From: Chloroflexota bacterium
GTDB lineage: Bacteria > Chloroflexota > Dehalococcoidia > Lucifugimonadales > UBA2985
Length of the DNA: 45,593 bases
Direction: 5' to 3'
NCBI GenBank assembly: GCA_027622595.1
Contig: JAQBZZ010000008.1
Span: forward strand, 1-45,593
Shown here: positions 41,821 through 45,593 of the stretch, piece after piece
Position numbering within the stretch: the stretch's first letter is position 1
Layout: the number at the start of each line of letters is the position of its first letter
Program-made: the position numbers and the translations under genes
The notes under the pieces: model-generated
The model's database searches: none
Told to the model about the DNA's origin: nothing
The model's input: only the letters and a program-made list of their open reading frames with translations

Positions 41821-42798
41821 ATGGCGAGTATGGAGGACCTCTGTATATCAATAGACATTGGCGGCACCAAAATGAGGGTGGCCGTGATAGACAGGTCCGG
41901 CACTCTCCTCCAGAGAGATGAGGAGCCTACTCTGGCCCATCAGGGTCGAGAGCAGACCGTGGAACGGCTGACCCGAATAATAGCCAAACTTATTTCCTTA
42001 ACCGGGAATGGGAAGCTGGTGGCAATAGGAGCATCACTGGCCGGCCCTGTAGACCCGGATGCCGGCACAATGAACAGTCCGCCGAACCTTCCGGGATGGG
42101 ACGGTTTCTCTCTTAAACCCCTTCTGGAGCAAACGTTCAATCTCCCCATGTGGGCCGCCAACGATGCCACGCTTGGCGCCATTGGTGAACACTCCTACGG
42201 CATCGGCCAAGGGGTCACAAATATGCTCTATCTCACCGTGAGCACCGGCATTGGCGGAGGCATCATCGTGGACAACAGTCCAATGCTGGGAGTCAGGGGA
42301 TTTGCCGGGGAGCTGGGACATATGAGCATAGACAGGAATGGCCCCATATGTACATGTGGCAATGTCGGTTGCCTGGAGACCTTTGCCTCCGGCACTGCCG
42401 TAGCCAAATTTGCACGGGAGCGACTGGAAGGCGGGCAGGATAGCCTGATTCGAAAGGTCGTGGATGGAGACCTTGCTATGGTCAACTCCAAGATGGTGAT
42501 GGACGCCGCAGGTCAGGGCGACCCATTGGCAGTGGAGCTGGTAGAACAGTTCGCCAGCAACCTGGGACTGGGCTTAGTCAACCTGATGCACATCTTCGAC
42601 CCCCAGATGATAATCCTGGGAGGAGGGGTCAGCCAGAGTTATCAGGTCTATTCAGCGGCGCTTGATGTGGCGATCCGACGCCATGTAATGGCTCACCTCA
42701 GAGAGCGCATCAACGTTGTGGTCTCCACATTGGGAGACGACGCCTCGCTTTTAGGAGCGGCTCACCTAGCCTTTCAGCGAGGAGGACGCGGGGTGTGA
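41821..42798 (+). CDS. ROK family sugar kinase (glucokinase-like)
   Basis: 325 aa. ATP site ISIDIGGTKMRVAVIDRSG, hinge region AIGASLAGPVDPDAGTMNSP, catalytic Asp in NLPMWAANDATLGAIGEHSY, YLTVSTGIGGGIIVDN and the ROK zinc motif GPICTCGNVGCLETFASGTA. No N-terminal helix-turn-helix, so this is a kinase, not a ROK repressor. Glucose or N-acyl-hexosamine are typical substrates; which one is not decidable. Transcribed divergently from the AAA ATPase; its 3' end overlaps the HEAT-repeat gene by 25 bp. Confidence 0.93.
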   Translation: MASMEDLCISIDIGGTKMRVAVIDRSGTLLQRDEEPTLAHQGREQTVERLTRIIAKLISLTGNGKLVAIGASLAGPVDPDAGTMNSPPNLPGWDGFSLKPLLEQTFNLPMWAANDATLGAIGEHSYGIGQGVTNMLYLTVSTGIGGGIIVDNSPMLGVRGFAGELGHMSIDRNGPICTCGNVGCLETFASGTAVAKFARERLEGGQDSLIRKVVDGDLAMVNSKMVMDAAGQGDPLAVELVEQFASNLGLGLVNLMHIFDPQMIILGGGVSQSYQVYSAALDVAIRRHVMAHLRERINVVVSTLGDDASLLGAAHLAFQRGGRGV

Positions 42799-43718
42799 AC
42801 ACCGGAAGTGAAGCTCATGATTTCGTCGCCGGCCTCCAGGCTTTCCAGGGCTTCCTGGGCCGCTTCCACCGCCACATCGTCTGAAGACTTGAGGCAGTGG
42901 AGCAGAGCTTTTCTGGCCAGACTCCCGCCGATAGCGCCAACCGCAGATATGGCTGACACCTGCGTTTGACGGTCATCATCCTGGAACAATGCTATCAGGT
43001 GAGGCACTGTCGGCTCCTCTCCCATCGCTCCACAGGCATTGGATGCCTCGTAGCGCATGGCCGGGTCAGGGTTACGAAGCTCCGCCAGGATGGTTGGCAA
43101 CCATCGGGGATCACAGCTCTTCCCCATGGCGTACACGGCACTATATCTCATCTCAATCTGCTCACTTACGTAAGCATCTTGAATGATTTGCTGAACATCA
43201 GCCGTGTTGAAAGGAGCGACCGCCTCTATAGCCCGCCTCCTGACCTCCTGGCTCTCCCTGCTGTTCTGGATGGTTTGCATTAGAAATTCCTTGATCTTTC
43301 CAACATCCTTTTCCAGCATTTTCCCAATCTGTGACAAAGCAGCGAATTTGCCCAGAGCCATCGCGGCTGCGGACCTGACATTTTCAGATGGGTCCTCCCT
43401 TAACATAGTTATCAAGGGAGTCAGCAAAGCCCGGCCATCGCATTCCCATAGCCCTTCTATGGCCTTTGCTCGGACCTCCGGGTTCTCATCACCGAGACAA
43501 AACCGAAAGAGGTCGTTGAACTCAGCATCAAGATTGTCCTCGGACAGATCTATCAGTCGCCCCAATAGGTCTTCCTTTCGGACAGCATCTATACCAGGCC
43601 ACACGTCACGCAGTAGTGCCAAGTCCTCTGGAGCCATGTCTGAAAGGCTCATTAGGTCTGCGTTCCGCAAAGGCCGCTCATTGTCGGCTAAGTCATCCAA
43701 ATACTGCTCAAGGGTCAC
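42774..43718 (-). CDS. HEAT-repeat protein
   Basis: 314 aa. From about residue 75 the chain consists of successive two-helix repeats: DENPEVRAKAIEGLWECDGR, EDPSENVRSAAAMALGKFAA, ESQEVRRRAIEAVAPFNTAD, EQIEMRYSAVYAMGKSCDPR, PDPAMRYEASNACGAMGEEP, DDRQTQVSAISAVGAIGGSL and SDDVAVEAAQEALESLEAGD. Such scaffolds bind proteins or act in phycobilin-lyase-like or tetrathionate-type contexts; no specific role is suggested. Soluble, no signal peptide. GTG-free ATG... start with weak AGG site. It is convergent with the ROK gene and overlaps it by 25 bp. Confidence 0.9.
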   Translation of the reverse strand: MTLEQYLDDLADNERPLRNADLMSLSDMAPEDLALLRDVWPGIDAVRKEDLLGRLIDLSEDNLDAEFNDLFRFCLGDENPEVRAKAIEGLWECDGRALLTPLITMLREDPSENVRSAAAMALGKFAALSQIGKMLEKDVGKIKEFLMQTIQNSRESQEVRRRAIEAVAPFNTADVQQIIQDAYVSEQIEMRYSAVYAMGKSCDPRWLPTILAELRNPDPAMRYEASNACGAMGEEPTVPHLIALFQDDDRQTQVSAISAVGAIGGSLARKALLHCLKSSDDVAVEAAQEALESLEAGDEIMSFTSGVHTPRPPR

Positions 43719-43931
43719 CTAGGAGATACCCCCTTATCCTCTTGCAATTATAACCATGTACATACGTGAGATGCCAGGAAGATATGCTCCAATTCTAGCC
43801 CGTGCTCCGAACGTGGTCAACATGTAAAAGGCATACAAGTATTGGACTATTTCCACCTCTAATGAAGCATATGGTATCACTTTACGCCTAATTAGCCCAA
43901 ACAATTTGCATGTTAATAGATTAATTGTTAA

Positions 43932-43960
43932 AGTGAGATTAAAGCTACTTTCATCTCACT
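43932..43960. promoter_or_regulatory. 29-bp dyad, GTGAGAT-type, upstream of the sensor gene
   Basis: AGTGAGAT (43932-43939) mirrors ATCTCACT (43953-43960), with an inner AAAG/CTTT pairing and a single mismatch. The half-site GTGAGAT also occurs at 43766-43772 and 44010-44016 in the same 298-bp gap, which otherwise is AT-rich and gene-free. Confidence 0.5.
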
Positions 43961-44010
43961 GAAGAGGGCTTATTAGTCTAACGACAGACCAATATCAGCA
44001 GGAAAATAGG

Positions 44011-44029
44011 TGAGATATGACCTATCTCA
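44011..44029. promoter_or_regulatory. Dyad covering the ribosome site and start codon of the sensor gene
   Basis: TGAGATA (44011-44017), 5-base centre, TATCTCA (44023-44029). The left arm contains part of the AGGTGAG ribosome site and the A of the ATG at 44017. As RNA it would hide the start; as DNA it repeats the GTGAGAT half-site of the upstream dyad. Confidence 0.5.
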
Positions 44030-44772
44030 GCAGTCAGCCCCGGTTTGGGGAAGCACCAATCTCTCCAACCCTGGATGAATTAATAAAGTTTCTGCAGGAG
44101 TCCATAGCACCCGGGATCGTACGAGTCATGATTTCTGAGTCTGGAGAGGCCCTTCCCTGTGTTTGCACTCGCCAACACCCTAATAACCTCTACTCTGGTA
44201 TCACTCATCCTCTCGCCTTTGAGATAGAACCCGTTCCCTCCTGTCCTTTGCTATCCCAGGGCGTGTGGACCATTCTGTGTGAGAGGGGGGCCACCCCTCA
44301 AGCCAATGGTGAGATTCTGTGTGCTGTCGCCTCAGTAGCGGGGCTTGGCTCCCTGGCGGTGCAGGCAGAGATATCACACTTCGCCAGACAGGATTTTCGC
44401 TACCGACGCTTCTGTTGTAGAGCGCTTCATCTTGCTCTCCTCTCAGCTATCAACCTCATGGAGGGTCAACGTGCGCTGGAGAGAGTACATGAAAGAGATG
44501 AACAGGTACGTCACCTGGTGCATTCCAATGCTCTTGCACGGAAAGAGGAGAGAGAGCGCCTCTCACGGCAACTACACGACAGTGTAATACAGAGTATGGT
44601 CTCCGCGTTTCACATGGTAGAGGCCATCAGAGAGATGGGCACGCATGAGCCGGAACATGCTGCCGTCCTCCAGATAGCCGAGGGTCTCTTGAGCCAAACA
44701 ATAAGGGAAATCAGGGGAATCATAAATGTCCTGCATACAGCAACTCCCGAGCCGGAGATACATGACCGGTAA
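44017..44772 (+). CDS. Sensor protein with HisKA_3 dimerisation domain but no ATPase domain
   Basis: 251 aa. Residues ~15-160 form an input region with several cysteines (CVCTRQHPN, RRFCCRALH), unlike a named domain though GAF-like in size. A coiled segment leads to the NarL-type histidine box KEERERLSRQLHDSVIQSMV (His187) and a second helix LSQTIREIRGIINVLHTATP. The chain then stops; the HATPase domain that normally follows is missing and the next gene begins at once. No frame downstream encodes it. The protein could dimerise or be phosphorylated by another kinase, or titrate a partner kinase. Its stop overlaps the ATG (44762) in front of the response regulator. Confidence 0.8.
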   Translation: MTYLSSQPRFGEAPISPTLDELIKFLQESIAPGIVRVMISESGEALPCVCTRQHPNNLYSGITHPLAFEIEPVPSCPLLSQGVWTILCERGATPQANGEILCAVASVAGLGSLAVQAEISHFARQDFRYRRFCCRALHLALLSAINLMEGQRALERVHERDEQVRHLVHSNALARKEERERLSRQLHDSVIQSMVSAFHMVEAIREMGTHEPEHAAVLQIAEGLLSQTIREIRGIINVLHTATPEPEIHDR

Positions 44773-44818
44773 CGATAATGTGCAAGACCACTCCCCAGAC
44801 TCCGGTGGAGGACAGAAG

Positions 44819-45493
44819 ATGGAAATGAAAAAGATCAGGGTTCTCCTGGTGGACGATCACCCAGTTGTGAGGGCTGGTCTGGCAGCAACCGTTGGGATGG
44901 ACCCGGCACTGGAGGTGGTGGGAGAGGCAGGAGATGGGCTTGAGGCAATACAACTGGCACTGGAGTTGAAGCCAGACGTGGTTCTCATGGACCTGCGATT
45001 ACCCAGACTGGATGGTCTTCAGGCTACCAGGGAAATCAGGAGCGCTCAGCCCAACACCGCCGTCATCATTCTTTCCGCATACAACGATAATTCATATGTG
45101 CTACAGGCCAACGATGCGGGAGCAGGAGGGTACATCGTCAAGGACGCTCCGGGCGCACACATACGCCATACCATCAAGGCAGTTCACAATGGGGAAGCTC
45201 CGAAGGTATCTTCCATTGCACATCCGTACCACCAAAAAACCGCATCAGATTTGGACCTGTTTCATCATTATGAAGCCCAACCTGCCCAACCTCGCCACCC
45301 CTTAACCCCAAGAGAGATGGATGCATTGAGGCTGCTGGTTGAGGGGTTTACCAATAAAGCCATCGCAGGAAAGCTTTTCATCTCCGAAGTAACAGCCAAG
45401 AAGCACGTCCAGAGCATCATCGCAAAGCTGGATGCCTGCGACAGAACTGAAGCCGCCGTCAAAGCCATCAGAGCCGGACTTCTGAGCGTGTAG
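44819..45493 (+). CDS. NarL/FixJ-type response regulator
   Basis: 224 aa from ATG with GGAGG seven bases upstream; the track's longer start and ATG 44762 lack such a site. Receiver domain: IRVLLVDDHPVVRAGL, phosphoacceptor Asp58 in DVVLMDLRLPRLDG, Ser in VIILSAYNDN and Lys in GGYIVKDAPG. After a linker, a LuxR-type helix-turn-helix: LTPREMDALRLLVEGFTNKA, IAGKLFISEVTAKKHVQSII. It forms a pair with the kinase-less sensor directly upstream and may bind the GTGAGAT dyads in front of that gene. The remaining 100 bp of the window to 45593 contain no gene I can support. Confidence 0.93.
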   Translation: MEMKKIRVLLVDDHPVVRAGLAATVGMDPALEVVGEAGDGLEAIQLALELKPDVVLMDLRLPRLDGLQATREIRSAQPNTAVIILSAYNDNSYVLQANDAGAGGYIVKDAPGAHIRHTIKAVHNGEAPKVSSIAHPYHQKTASDLDLFHHYEAQPAQPRHPLTPREMDALRLLVEGFTNKAIAGKLFISEVTAKKHVQSIIAKLDACDRTEAAVKAIRAGLLSV

Positions 45494-45593
45494 AGCAGCT
45501 TCAAGTGAACCGTCCCCGTCCAATTTACAGGGCTTTCATGTACTAGGTGGTATCGGCTGACAGAATAGGGTAAACTGTTCGAGCGATTCTCCG

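Overview
The window is a chromosomal segment of a bacterium, read here as a member of Chloroflexota (Dehalococcoidia/SAR202-like). This is inferred from the mix of genes: fused gamma/alpha KorA with KorB beside citrate synthase, a single-polypeptide RNase HII-YraN, a Cys-type CcmE, MidA, LVIVD-like lipoprotein, OppDF, many GTG/TTG starts and AGGAGG-type ribosome sites. No rRNA, CRISPR array or prophage is visible. No marker gene fixes the taxon, so this assignment is moderate at best.

Region 1-4.1 kb is a mobile-element scar: an IS3 OrfB fragment at the left edge, a pRiA4b ORF-3-like gene, an IS21-type istA/istB pair whose right end runs into that gene, a second IS3 OrfB fragment interrupted by the IS21 element, and about 770 bp without a recognisable gene.

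Region 4.1-14.9 kb is mostly minus-strand housekeeping: polyprenyl diphosphate synthase and metG; a 4Fe-4S uracil-DNA-glycosylase-like protein (plus strand); rsmI, a beta-propeller lipoprotein and lepA; oppD-oppF with a strong terminator; tRNA-Leu(TAG) and tRNA-Lys(CTT).

Region 15-27.2 kb is mainly plus strand: tautomerase and phosphoesterase (minus), thiL-tsaE-tsaB, ndk with convergent rsfS, mnmA, then an AT-richer accessory insert (a TIR/deoxyribosyltransferase-like protein apparently split by a one-base slip in a G6 run), a methyltransferase with a decayed copy of its own start, an rnhB-yraN fusion carrying an in-frame amber codon, fmdB, thiE, ccmE, and a divergent ECF sigma/anti-sigma pair.

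Region 27.2-35 kb carries central metabolism: korAB (2-oxoacid:ferredoxin oxidoreductase), a long control region, citrate synthase, a MidA-type methyltransferase and glutamine-dependent NAD synthetase. Region 35-45.6 kb has a small membrane protein, a two-gene EamA exporter downstream of an Lrp/AsnC regulator, a minus-strand run (ChlI-like AAA ATPase, trxB, pabB, pabC), a ROK kinase behind a perfect 18-bp hairpin, a HEAT-repeat protein, and a sensor lacking its ATPase domain beside a NarL/FixJ response regulator, preceded by repeated GTGAGAT dyads.

The most interesting signals are the G6-split TIR-like gene, the amber-interrupted rnhB-yraN gene without a canonical start, the kinase-less sensor with dyads over its start codon, and several large perfect palindromes in control regions. 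I did not find a convincing complete new multi-gene system; the TIR-like gene is the best candidate for an uncharacterised defence or signalling effector.
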